In this document: piece by piece, positions 1-7,729 of the stretch | How positions within the stretch are numbered: the stretch's first letter is position 1 | How the letters are laid out: each line of letters begins with the position of its first letter | NCBI GenBank assembly: GCA_016191165.1 | Contig: JACPPF010000119.1 | Location: 1 to 43,031, forward strand | Direction of reading: 5' to 3' | Origin: Planctomycetota bacterium | GTDB taxonomy: Bacteria > Planctomycetota > Planctomycetia > Gemmatales > Gemmataceae | Length of the DNA stretch: 43,031 nt | The notes under the pieces: generated by a model | Told to the model about the DNA's origin: nothing | What the model saw: the letters and a program-made list of their open reading frames with translations, nothing else | The model's database searches: none | Program-made: the position numbers and the translations under genes

Positions 1-214
1 CCGTCGCGAACGTCCTGTTTGAGTTGCTCGAAAGCGTCCATGCCAGCAGCTTAGGAAAACGCCCCGTGCCCAGCTGCGCCAGTTTTGAAAAAAAAGCCCG
101 AAATTTCACTACGCAGGTTTCAGAGAATGGACGACTACGGGCCAGATTCCGTATTTCGCACTTTCGTCGGGCACCACCTCCGGAACCACGAAGTACATTC
201 CGGTCTCCCACGAG

Positions 215-1465
215 ATGATGGCATCGAACCAGAAGGCCGCCTTGACTTCGCTGGCCTGGTTCCGTGCCGTCCATCCGGAGATTCCGTTGTTCACGGGCCG
301 GCTCTTTTTCCTTGGCGGCAGCACCGACCTGCAAAGGCTTGGCCCGGATTCAGCAATCCTCGCCGGCGATCTCAGCGGCATCGTGGCTCGGGAGGCGCCC
401 GCGACCATGGGACCGTTCACCTATCCGCCGCTCGATGTCGCTTTGCTTAAGGACTGGGAAGAAAAGCTGACCGTGCTCGCGGAACAAAGCGTCAAACTGC
501 CGATCACCATGATCAGCGGCGTGCCGTCCTGGCTCCTCGTGCTATTCGACCGCTTGAAGCAGATCACCGGAAAGAAACAGATTGCCGAAATCTGGCCCGA
601 GCTACGTTTGGTGATTCACGGCGGCACCAGTTTCGAGCCTTACCGGTCGATGTTCCGTCAGGTCATCGGCAGCGACGACGCTCATTTTCTGGAAACGTAC
701 CCCGCTTCCGAGGGATTCATCGCGGCCGAAGATCACCGATACAAGATGTTGCGATTGATTCCGGACCACAATGTGTTCTTCGAGTTCGTGCCTGTCGATG
801 AGTTGAGCAAGAACCGACCGACGCGGCACACCGTCGCCGAGGTGGTCCCCGGCATACAGTATGCTGTGGTGCTGACGACGTGCGCCGGCCTCTGGAGCTA
901 TGTGATCGGCGACACGGTCTGCTTTGAGAGCACCAGGCTCCCCTCGCCCCTTGGGGGAGAGGGGTTGGGGGTGAGGGGTCTGTTGCGTTTCACGGGACGC
1001 ACCAAGTACTACCTGTCCGCGTTCGGCGAGCATCTGATCAGCGAGGAAATCGAACGAGCGATGACGAACGCTGCCGACGCGACCGGGGCAGCGCTGGCCG
1101 ATTTTCATGTCGGCCCGGTGTTCCCTACGTCAGGCAGCGGACCGGGACGCCATCGCTACCTCGTTGAGTTCGTGCAGCCGCCACACGATCTCGAATCTTT
1201 TGCGCGAACCCTGGACGAGACCCTTTGCCGGGTCAATGAGGACTACCAGGCCCATCGTGCCGGCGACCTGACCATGCGGGCTCCTGAGGTGACGCTGGTT
1301 CGGCGCGGCGGTTTCGCAGCCTGGATGAAATCCAAGGGCAAGCTCGGCGGCCAGCACAAGTTGCCACGCATGGACAACACCGGGAAACTGACGGAAGAAA
1401 TCTCGCGCTGGCTTGTAACCGAAGGTCACGTAGAGCATCAAAACGAGTTAGTGGTTAGTGGTTAG
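215..1465 (+). CDS. GH3 auxin-responsive-promoter-family protein (5'-damaged acyl-adenylate-type enzyme)
   Basis: The protein resembles the GH3 family, adenylating enzymes that join acyl acids to amino acids or other acceptors; in bacteria the substrate is usually unknown. The diagnostic nucleotide-binding motif SSGTTSGTTKYIP lies just upstream of the first ATG, in the same open frame (about 158-203), so position 215 is not the native start. That frame has TGA at 86-88 and no ATG, GTG or TTG start before 215, while bacterial GH3 proteins normally run to 500-plus residues. Conserved GH3 parts that remain are YPASEGF, the GLWSYVIGDTV strand and FTGRTKYYLSAFGEHL. A dispersed repeat adds about 15 residues near 241-255, and the last residues (VVSG) come from heptamer repeats. 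The gene is probably broken or truncated; a sequencing error in the A8 run at 88-95 is the alternative. Family call is firm, functionality doubtful. Confidence 0.75.
   Translation: MMASNQKAALTSLAWFRAVHPEIPLFTGRLFFLGGSTDLQRLGPDSAILAGDLSGIVAREAPATMGPFTYPPLDVALLKDWEEKLTVLAEQSVKLPITMISGVPSWLLVLFDRLKQITGKKQIAEIWPELRLVIHGGTSFEPYRSMFRQVIGSDDAHFLETYPASEGFIAAEDHRYKMLRLIPDHNVFFEFVPVDELSKNRPTRHTVAEVVPGIQYAVVLTTCAGLWSYVIGDTVCFESTRLPSPLGGEGLGVRGLLRFTGRTKYYLSAFGEHLISEEIERAMTNAADATGAALADFHVGPVFPTSGSGPGRHRYLVEFVQPPHDLESFARTLDETLCRVNEDYQAHRAGDLTMRAPEVTLVRRGGFAAWMKSKGKLGGQHKLPRMDNTGKLTEEISRWLVTEGHVEHQNELVVSG
938..978 (+). repeat. Dispersed G/C-rich palindromic repeat inside the GH3 gene
   Basis: A 41-nt element starting CTCCCCTCGCCCC and ending GGGGGTGAGGGG interrupts the GH3 reading frame without shifting it, encoding LPSPLGGEGLGVRG. 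A related copy in opposite orientation lies inside ubiX (9684-9728) and a diverged intergenic copy at 5636-5677. It is a REP-like mobile palindrome by appearance. Confidence 0.8.
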
Positions 1466-1498
1466 TACAACTCACCACTCACCACTCACCACTCACCA
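1447..1498. repeat. Heptamer tandem repeats forming an imperfect hairpin
   Basis: About three copies of TTAGTGG are followed, after TACAA, by four copies of CTCACCA. The two blocks are nearly complementary (roughly 15-nt arms with two mismatches), so the transcript can fold into a hairpin. It overlaps the GH3 stop codon (1463-1465), so it may also act as a transcription terminator. Related TTAGGGG repeats occur at 27505-27535. Confidence 0.7.
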
Positions 1499-1518
1499 GA
1501 TTGATTGGGGAGAACCGC

Positions 1519-1758
1519 GTGACCTGCAAAGAAGTCGCCGATTTCCTGATGGACTATTCGAACGGCGAGCTGTCGCAAACCGAGCGGGCGATCTTCGAGG
1601 AGCATCTGGGCATTTGTCCCGAATGCGTTGCCTACGTGCAGTCCTACGAAATCACCATCAAGGCCAGCAAGACAGCCTGCGATCAAGTTCATGACGAAGT
1701 GCCAGAAGATTTGATTCGCGCAATTCTCGCGGCCAAACAGAAGTCGGATCCATCATGA
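1519..1758 (+). CDS. Small zinc-finger (zf-HC2-type) anti-sigma-like protein
   Basis: This is a 79-residue soluble protein with the anti-sigma zinc-finger pattern: Cys3 near the N-terminus and HLGICPEC (His-x3-Cys-x2-Cys) around residues 34-41. Such ZAS domains bind ECF sigma factors; longer relatives carry a membrane helix, which is absent here. GTG at 1519 is chosen because GGGGAG ends six bases upstream; a TTG at 1501 has no such site. The stop overlaps the ATG of the following glucosidase relic (ATGA at 1755-1758), showing they were once translationally coupled. No sigma-factor gene is visible nearby, so its partner is unknown. It could also be a general zinc-finger regulator. Confidence 0.7.
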   Translation: MTCKEVADFLMDYSNGELSQTERAIFEEHLGICPECVAYVQSYEITIKASKTACDQVHDEVPEDLIRAILAAKQKSDPS

Positions 1759-2700
1759 ATACTGAAAAACAACGCCTGGAAGAAGATCGTCTTGTCAACC
1801 GCGCTCCAAAATCGAGCCACTTTGGCGCTCACGAACGGGCCACCATCTCCACAACATTTTTTCGCCACAAATTCCCTTCACGTGTAGCTGAGGGAATTTG
1901 TGGCGAAAAAATGTTCGCAAGCGCGCAATGCGTACCTCAGTGAGCGCCGGTGGGGCACCGTTCGCGAGGACTACAGCGAGCACGGCACCGCCTGGGATTA
2001 TTCGCCACACGACCACGCACGCAGCCGGGCCTATCGTTGGGGCGAAGACGGCATCGCCGGAATCAGTGACGACGAACAACGTCTGTGCCTGTCGCTTGCC
2101 TTGTGGAACGGCCGCGATCCGATTCTGAAAGAACGCCTGTTCGGCCTGACCAACAGTGAAGCCAATCACGGCGAGGATGTGCCGGAACTCTACTATTACG
2201 TCGATGCCACCCCGACGCATTCTTATCTCAAGATGCTATACAAGTACCCGCAGCGAGAGTTTCCCTACCAACGGCTCGCCCTAGAAAACCGTCAGCGCGG
2301 CAAGGACCAGCCCGAGTTCGAACTGCTTGATACCGGGCTGTTCGACGATGACTGCTACTTCGATGTATTCGTGGAATACGCCAAGGCCTCGGTGGACGAT
2401 CTTTTGATGCTGGTGACGATCCACAACCGCGGCCCGGAAGAAGCGGAGATCCATGTACTGCCGCAACTCTGGTTCCGCACCGCCTGGTCGTTCAAGGGGG
2501 GAGCCAAGCCGAGGCCTGACGTTGACGGATGAGGGGCCATCGCGGCCGTGCATCCGGAACTTGGCAACTACCTCCTCCAAGCCGACGAAGCACCAAAGGT
2601 CCTTTTCTGCGACAACGAGACGAATACGCAGCGTCTTTTTGGGGTCAACGGGGCCAAGGGGCATTACAAGGATGCATTCCACGATTATGTCGTTCACGGC
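1755..2700 (+). pseudogene. Glucosidase (MGH1/GH63-like) N-terminal relic
   Basis: The opening residues MNTEKQRLEEDR and the later segments [51 protein letters not shown] and NETNTQRLFGVNGAKG are typical of the N-terminal half of bacterial MGH1-type glucosidases (normally about 850-900 residues). The N-terminus and the next segment are in different frames, separated by an insertion that contains a 25-bp inverted repeat (1853-1915). A TGA at 2530-2532 then interrupts the frame between the beta-domain and the HPELGNYLL segment, which continues in the same frame. Homology ends near 2700, where the sequence switches to a GMC oxidoreductase fragment; the whole catalytic barrel is missing. Three independent lesions make this a clear pseudogene. 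Confidence 0.85.
1853..1915. mobile_element. Perfect 25-bp inverted repeat, MITE-like insertion
   Basis: Arms 1853-1877 (AACATTTTTTCGCCACAAAT...) and 1891-1915 are exact reverse complements, separated by 13 bases (1878-1890). The element sits inside the glucosidase relic between two segments that should be contiguous. It has no coding capacity of its own, which fits a small non-autonomous palindromic element; no target duplication could be assigned by eye. Confidence 0.7.
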
Positions 2701-2707
2701 CACCCTG

Positions 2708-3010
2708 CGAACGAATGCGCTCGTCGAACGTCTGGAAACCAGTCCTTCGGGCCGCGAAGTGACGAAGGTGATCGTTAACAGCAACGGCAAGCGGGAAGAA
2801 ATCACCGCGGACGTCTTCGTACTCTCGTGCGGGGCCATCAACTCGGCCGCCTTGCTCCTACGCTCCCGAAACGACCATCACCCGCGTGGCCTGGCCAACA
2901 GTTCGGACGTCGTGGACCGACACTACATGGGCCACGTAAATTCCGTGCAGATGGCTCTCACCGAGTGTCCCAACTCGACGATCTTTCAAAAGACGCTGTC
3001 GATCAACGAC
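2708..3010 (+). pseudogene. GMC-family oxidoreductase internal fragment
   Basis: About 100 codons read RTNALVERLETSPSGREVTK, ADVFVLSCGAINSAALLLRS, GLANSSDVVDRHYMGH and IFQKTLSIND, which match the middle of FAD-dependent GMC oxidoreductases (the region following the FAD fold, with the CGAINSAALLL turn). The N-terminal GxGxxG dinucleotide motif and the C-terminal catalytic His region are absent. The left edge abuts the glucosidase relic in another frame, and the right edge stops at 3010, followed by unrelated sequence and a terminator. This is a deletion remnant, not a functional gene. Confidence 0.8.
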
Positions 3011-3068
3011 GGAGCCGATTCGTGTACAGAATCAGGGGTTTCCGGTACAAGAATCGGGTACAAAATAC

Positions 3069-3100
3069 AAAAACGGCCCGAAGTGAATCAGGCCGTTTTT
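3069..3100. terminator. Bidirectional intrinsic terminator next to tRNA-Glu
   Basis: AAAAACGGCC (3069-3078) and GGCCGTTTTT (3091-3100) form a perfect 10-bp stem with a 12-base loop, and runs of T follow the GC part on either strand. It lies about 50 nt beyond the 3' end of the minus-strand tRNA-Glu and probably ends its transcript. Confidence 0.75.
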
Positions 3101-3152
3101 CGTAAAGTGCATTTCTACAATGGCTTGGCGTGGATTTGGCAGACTTGAAAAA

Positions 3153-3225
3153 TGACCCCGACGGGATTCGAACCCGTGTCGCGGCCGTGAAAGGGCCGTG
3201 TCCTAGGCCACTAGACGACGGGGCC
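3153..3225 (-). tRNA. tRNA-Glu(UUC)
   Basis: The minus strand reads GGCCCCG...CGGGGTC plus discriminator A, giving a seven-pair acceptor stem with one G-U pair. The anticodon arm CGGCC-CTTTCAC-GGCCG has anticodon TTC, and the T-arm loop is GTTCGAATC. Total length is 73 nt and CCA is not encoded. A terminator follows at 3069-3100. The mobile and broken genes lie on its 3' side, a common pattern at tRNA-bounded variable regions. Confidence 0.95.
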
Positions 3226-3354
3226 GTGCTGGCAAAGCAGTCCGGTCATGCCGCAGAATTCGCGGCACTCATACACAATGCTAGAGAGCCAGCTTGCCGG
3301 CGTCAAGCCGACCTTCGACCTTGCAGGTTCAATCCGCTGGTTCCACCCACAGTT

Positions 3355-4068
3355 TCACCACGTCCCCGAGGTTGGTCTTGCCAACGTGTCAACGTGTTCG
3401 TTCGCCGGCGAGGGCAAGCGGAAAAACACAACACAAAGGTAGACCGCCAGGACCGCCGCGAAGAAACACCAGACCGAGACGAATGCATAATGGTAGACGA
3501 CGGCGGCAAGCAAGGCTGATGCCCCGAGCACGAGCCCCGGGATGCGACCCCATTGCTCCGATCCCAGCAGCGGCGGCAGGGCGACGGACGAGAAATAAAG
3601 CATGCGCAGGTAGGGCTTATCAATGTAATCGTAGACCGCCAGACCGGGGTAAAGGTAAGCGATGGAGCTTTGCTCGATCTGCGTTTCCAATAGACCGTTC
3701 GGGTCCATCAGGAGTGGATAAAAAAGGACCCAGAACCACGCCGTTGTTGCCACGCTCAGGGCGGCGAAGAACGCCTTGCGCGCCGGTCGCGGCTCCATCA
3801 ACGTCGTCAACACCGGGAACCAGAACGGCCAGAACGCCAGCGCGAAAAAGAGAAAGACAAGCGAGGCGGCCTGCTTCAAACCATCGTCATGCTGATTTAA
3901 CCCTAACCAGACGAACCCTTCGCTGATCTGTTGGATCCCGAAGAAAAGCGGCACCGAGGCCAGGCCGAGGTAGGTCGGCTTTTTTCGCGCGGCACTTCCC
4001 AAACAATAGATTCCCGCCGGGACCAACACGCCCCCGGCGGCAAAACTCGCTTCGACGGAAAAACACAC
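3355..4068 (-). CDS. DUF6629 family multi-pass membrane protein
   Basis: The 237-residue product starts MCFSVEASFAAGGVLVPAG, the hallmark of the DUF6629 family, and has about seven hydrophobic segments spread over its length (for example VPLFFGIQQI, SLVFLFFALAFWPFW, VATTAWFWVLFYPLL, YHYAFVSVWCFFAAVLAVY). The start is GTG at 4068, preceded by GAGGAG seven bases upstream. It lies 22 nt downstream of the phosphofructokinase gene on the same strand and is probably co-transcribed with it. Biochemical function is not known for the family; transport or sensing at the inner membrane is possible but unsupported. Confidence 0.8.
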   Translation of the reverse strand: MCFSVEASFAAGGVLVPAGIYCLGSAARKKPTYLGLASVPLFFGIQQISEGFVWLGLNQHDDGLKQAASLVFLFFALAFWPFWFPVLTTLMEPRPARKAFFAALSVATTAWFWVLFYPLLMDPNGLLETQIEQSSIAYLYPGLAVYDYIDKPYLRMLYFSSVALPPLLGSEQWGRIPGLVLGASALLAAVVYHYAFVSVWCFFAAVLAVYLCVVFFRLPSPANEHVDTLARPTSGTW

Positions 4069-4090
4069 TTTCCCGCTCCTCGCCTGGATT

Positions 4091-5491
4091 CTATTCCGTT
4101 ACCGACGCGCCTGGCTCGACCAGATACTCAAATTCCTTGCGAAACTCCGGCACCGTTTTCTTGACGACCCGGGCAAGGTTCGCCAGCATTTCCGGGTTGT
4201 CGAAATCCCGCCGTTGCAGGCGTATCATGTACCGCCGCGCCACCTCAAAGCTCTCGCCGTGGATGTTGACGTGCCGGGTGCGCATCTTCTTCGTCACCGG
4301 ATCGATCATCGCTTCGAATGGTTGCGGGATCATGCGCCCCTGCTCGAACGTGATAACGGCGCCATACTTCGTCGCTTCCTCCGAAAGCAGGAACTTCACG
4401 GCGCCATAGCCCAGGTCGCGCGTGTATTCGGCGTCGAAGGGAATCGGGTCGGCACAGCGAAGCTCGTAGCCGAGGTCCTTGTCGATCAACTTCGCGGTCA
4501 AGCCATAGGGCTCGATCTTCTCGCCGAGGAGTTCATGCAGGCGAAACGCCGGCGCCTTGCTCTTGGGGTCAGGCAGGGTCAGTCGCTCCATGACCAGTTC
4601 GCGAATCAACTTGCCGAACTCGATCTCACCCATGCGCAGATTGTCGAAATCGTCGGTTTCATAAGTCCCGTATTTGCCATTGGTTTTGTCAAGGATGACG
4701 CGCAGCTCCTCCCTGACCGATTCGATGAGCCCCTCGGCGAGAACGATGACGCCGTAGTTTTTCTTATTCTCGATCCGCTTGATGATGGTGCCGACAATGG
4801 TGTCGCACAGGCGGCGGAAAGCAATGGTGTTGGGTTTATGCTTTTCGTTAAAGCCGAATTCCTCGGGAATGATGGTGAGGGTGGCGGCGGAGGCCTTGCC
4901 GATGCCCAGCGCCAGGTGGCCGGCGGCGCGACCCATGCACACGACGATGTACCAGCGCCCCGTCGTGCGCGCGTCCTCGGCCAGGTTGCGCACGCTACTG
5001 ACGCCGTAGTGCCGCGCGGTTTCAAAGCCAAACGTCGGCGTCGAGCCGGGCAAGGGCAAGTCGTTGTCGATCGTCTTGGGCACGTGAGCAATGCGCAGGC
5101 TGCCCCCGGCGGCGGTGACGGCCCGATAGATTTGACTCGCGGTGTACGCAGTGTCGTCGCCCCCGATGCTCACCAGCGCGCTGAATTTCATCTTCCTGAA
5201 ACATTCCAGAACCTGGTCCATGTCCTCTTTTTTCTTGGTGGGGTTGGTGCGCGACGTCCCGAGCATGGAGCCGCCGCGAATATACATCTGGGCGACCTGG
5301 TGTTTTTGCAGGGTTCGCACCTTGCCGAGATCGCCCTTGACAAGCCAGTGATAGCCGTCCTGAATCCCGAAGACCTCGATGTCCTTGTTGTCCGCTTCGA
5401 TGGTGACGGCACTGATCACGCCGTTGATGCCCGGCGCCGGCCCGCCGCCGACCACAATGGCCAGACGCGGAATGGTAGGGTTAGGAGTCAT
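4091..5491 (-). CDS. pfp: 6-phosphofructokinase, pyrophosphate-type active site
   Basis: This 466-residue enzyme phosphorylates fructose 6-phosphate to the 1,6-bisphosphate in glycolysis. Visible motifs are the phosphate-donor loop VVGGGPAPGING (13-24), GGDDT (110-114), PKTIDNDLP (138-146) and MGRAAGHLALG. In the phosphofructokinase superfamily, GGDGS and PGTID go with ATP use, while Asp in GGDD and Lys in PKTID go with pyrophosphate use. Both residues here are of the pyrophosphate kind, so PPi is the likely donor and the reaction may be reversible. ATG at 5491 is chosen because homology begins there; the open frame continues 93 codons upstream with no similarity and overlaps a repeat. DUF6629 follows closely. 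Confidence 0.88.
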   Translation of the reverse strand: MTPNPTIPRLAIVVGGGPAPGINGVISAVTIEADNKDIEVFGIQDGYHWLVKGDLGKVRTLQKHQVAQMYIRGGSMLGTSRTNPTKKKEDMDQVLECFRKMKFSALVSIGGDDTAYTASQIYRAVTAAGGSLRIAHVPKTIDNDLPLPGSTPTFGFETARHYGVSSVRNLAEDARTTGRWYIVVCMGRAAGHLALGIGKASAATLTIIPEEFGFNEKHKPNTIAFRRLCDTIVGTIIKRIENKKNYGVIVLAEGLIESVREELRVILDKTNGKYGTYETDDFDNLRMGEIEFGKLIRELVMERLTLPDPKSKAPAFRLHELLGEKIEPYGLTAKLIDKDLGYELRCADPIPFDAEYTRDLGYGAVKFLLSEEATKYGAVITFEQGRMIPQPFEAMIDPVTKKMRTRHVNIHGESFEVARRYMIRLQRRDFDNPEMLANLARVVKKTVPEFRKEFEYLVEPGASVTE

Positions 5492-5833
5492 GAAGCAACC
5501 TCGGATTTGAACTCGCTGCGCGGCGGGCCAAGAATTCTGCCGGCCCAAACGCTGGAAGCCGACAAACCCGCCAGGGACTAGGATTGCAAAGTAGGCCGGA
5601 TTTGGCAACAGGCGCGAACTATTTTCGTGACCGTTCACCTCCCCTCTCTTTTGTGAGAGAAATCCAGGGGTGAGGGGCATGCTCCACGCAGGCGCCCGGC
5701 TCGAATCCGGCGACGAGTCCAAAACGCCATCGAAAAGATTCCACCAACCCACGCAATTTCCACTCGACATCGCCCGATCGAGACGCCATCATAACCAGGC
5801 CCGTTCCGGTCGTCGCATTGGGAGGATTGTGCT
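5492..5833. other. Divergent intergenic region with a diverged repeat copy
   Basis: This 342-nt gap separates the phosphofructokinase start (minus) from the propeller start (plus), so both promoters must lie here. The only clear structure is the repeat at 5636-5677. GGAGG at 5821-5825 is the ribosome-binding site for the GTG at 5834. I see no convincing promoter hexamers. Confidence 0.5.
5636..5677. repeat. Intergenic copy of the REP-like palindromic element
   Basis: The sequence CACCTCCCCTCTCTTTTGTG through CCAGGGGTGAGGGG keeps the ends of the element found in GH3 (938-978) and ubiX (9684-9728), with a diverged, AT-richer centre that forms a CTCTCTT/GAGAGA hairpin. Confidence 0.6.
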
Positions 5834-7450
5834 GTGTGGAAATGGTCCCTTGTTTTTGGCGTGTCATTGTTTCTCGGGGTCGCGCGGATGCCAGCGGGCG
5901 ATGGCGATGAAAAGTATCCGCTGGATGCGCAACTCAAAGTGCTGGCCGCCGATGTCAAGAACAAAAAATATCGCGAACTCGTCCTTGAGAAAATGCTGAT
6001 CACCGATCTGGCAGCGGAATGGCAGCGGGTGGCGACGGCGGATAATGCGGAGAGCTTCCTTGCCAAACATGGCGGCAAGCAAAAAGTACAGGCCGACCCG
6101 GCTCTCAAGAAAGCTTACGAGCTGCGGCTCAAGATTCGGACCGATTACCTGGAACTCATGCGCCAGGGTTATCGCAAGTACAAGCAAGTACCTCCGTTTG
6201 ACAGGGGCGCGAAGGCGGAACCCGCCGGCACCGTGATCCGCAAGACGACCGAGCCGGCCGCGGCTCTCGCAATCGTGCTGCCCTCGCCTGGCGCCGAGCG
6301 GCAATGGCCGCGCTTTCGCGGACCCAGCGGACAGGGCGATACCAATCAGACCAGCCTTCCAACGGTGTGGGACAAGGACGGGCGCAATATCGTTTGGCGA
6401 ACGAGAGTCCCGGGCGCGGGCAACTCGTCCCCCATCGTCTGGGGCGATCACATCTTCCTTACCAGTGCGGATCCGAAGGGGACCAAACGCTTCGTGCATT
6501 GTTTCAATCGGCAAACCGGCAAGCTGCGCTGGACACGCCAGGCGCCGGTCCGACCGGCTGAGACCGGCGTTTGGCCCAAGAATGGCTTCGCCACTTCCAC
6601 CCCCGTTACCGACGGGCAGCGCGTCATCGCCTTCCTCGGCTCCTGCGGCCTGGTTTGTTTCGATTTCAATGGCAAGCTCCAATGGCATCACGAGCTCACC
6701 ATCAAGACAACTCACGGCGCCGGGTCCAGTCCCCTGCTCTACCAAGATCTAGTCATCCTCGCCCAGGACCAGAATCGGACCGAGTCGATTTTCCTCGCTC
6801 TCGACAAGGCCACGGGCAAAAAGGTCTGGGAAGGCAAACGCGCACGCGGCATGACCTGGACTACGCCGATCGTCGTGCGCGTCGGTGAACGCGATGAGCT
6901 CGTCCTCGCCGGCGCCGAGACGGTGCGCGGTTACGACCCATCCACCGGCAAGGAACTCTGGTCGCTCAAAGGTCCGACGCAAGAAGTGGTGCCAGCCATC
7001 GTTGTGGGGAAAGACCTGTTGTACTCAGCTTCGGGGCGTAACGGGCCAACGCTGGCGTTTCGGCCGGGCGGTTCGCGAGATGTAACAGCGACGCACCTGG
7101 CCTGGCGAGCAGTGCGCGGCGGCCCGCACGTGCCAACACCCGCGTACGCCAAGGGTCGTTTGTTTACTTGCAACGATACCGGCGTCTTCAGTTGCCTCGA
7201 CGCCGTCACGGGCAAGCTCATTTTTCTGGAGCGCATCAGCGACCGTTTCGCCGCCTCCCCCATCGTCGCGGGCGATTTGCTTTATTTCCCGTCCGAGACC
7301 GGCATCACTTACGTCGTTCGCGCCGGCGATACCCTTGACATCGTCGCCCGCAACGATCTCGGTGCGCCCATCCTCGCGTCGCCGGCCGTGGTCGAGGGGC
7401 GAATTTACATGCGAACCGATGCCGAACTGGTGTGCCTCGGCAACCGTTGA
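5834..7450 (+). CDS. Secreted PQQ-like beta-propeller protein
   Basis: The 538-residue protein begins with a signal peptide (MWKWSLVFGVSLFLGVARMPAG), then a charged helical stretch (about 30-145), then a PQQ-like/BamB-type propeller. Repeats show the usual blade signature, for example CFNRQTGKLRW, ALDKATGKKVWEG, YDPSTGKELWSLKG and CLDAVTGKLIFL. WPRFRGPSGQGD near residue 158 is the motif that opens planctomycetal PQQ-like propellers. GTG at 5834 is supported by GGAGG eight bases upstream. No catalytic residues or cofactor site can be identified, and the role is inferred to be structural or protein-binding in the periplasm. It stands alone on its strand. Confidence 0.85.
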   Translation: MWKWSLVFGVSLFLGVARMPAGDGDEKYPLDAQLKVLAADVKNKKYRELVLEKMLITDLAAEWQRVATADNAESFLAKHGGKQKVQADPALKKAYELRLKIRTDYLELMRQGYRKYKQVPPFDRGAKAEPAGTVIRKTTEPAAALAIVLPSPGAERQWPRFRGPSGQGDTNQTSLPTVWDKDGRNIVWRTRVPGAGNSSPIVWGDHIFLTSADPKGTKRFVHCFNRQTGKLRWTRQAPVRPAETGVWPKNGFATSTPVTDGQRVIAFLGSCGLVCFDFNGKLQWHHELTIKTTHGAGSSPLLYQDLVILAQDQNRTESIFLALDKATGKKVWEGKRARGMTWTTPIVVRVGERDELVLAGAETVRGYDPSTGKELWSLKGPTQEVVPAIVVGKDLLYSASGRNGPTLAFRPGGSRDVTATHLAWRAVRGGPHVPTPAYAKGRLFTCNDTGVFSCLDAVTGKLIFLERISDRFAASPIVAGDLLYFPSETGITYVVRAGDTLDIVARNDLGAPILASPAVVEGRIYMRTDAELVCLGNR

Positions 7451-7729
7451 GCTTGCTCGCAAAGCGGCAGCGATTACCACACCCGCGCACCAGACCCTAT
7501 GGATCGTCACCGTGACCGTAATTGACATCAAGAGCGATGAATGCCACACAGAAGTGGAGTTTGACACATTCGCAGGGTCATTTTTGGTGGTGTTTCATAT
7601 TGACCGTAGACGCAGCGTGAGACATCACCTCATTTCTGGTAAAATGACAAATCTTCCCGCGCCAAATATGGTCGGCTTCGGAAACCAATTCGCTGGCCTT
7701 GGTTCGCGTCGCTTCAGCCGCAAAAACAC

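Noticed and set aside
2530-2532. TGA in the glucosidase relic considered as recoding or selenocysteine
   Set aside because: The gene also has an insertion and a lost C-terminus, so simple decay explains the stop; no SECIS-like structure was noted.
3325-3352. GGTTCAATCC followed by TTCCACCC, like a tRNA 3' end
   Set aside because: The T-arm stem does not pair and no acceptor or anticodon arm can be found upstream.
4214-5581. 455-codon plus-strand frame opposite the phosphofructokinase
   Set aside because: Exactly opposite a well-conserved enzyme, with low-complexity Arg/Gly/Asp composition typical of shadow frames.
7451-7729. 279-nt gap between the propeller and the isomerase
   Set aside because: Examined for small genes and hairpins; nothing convincing seen.
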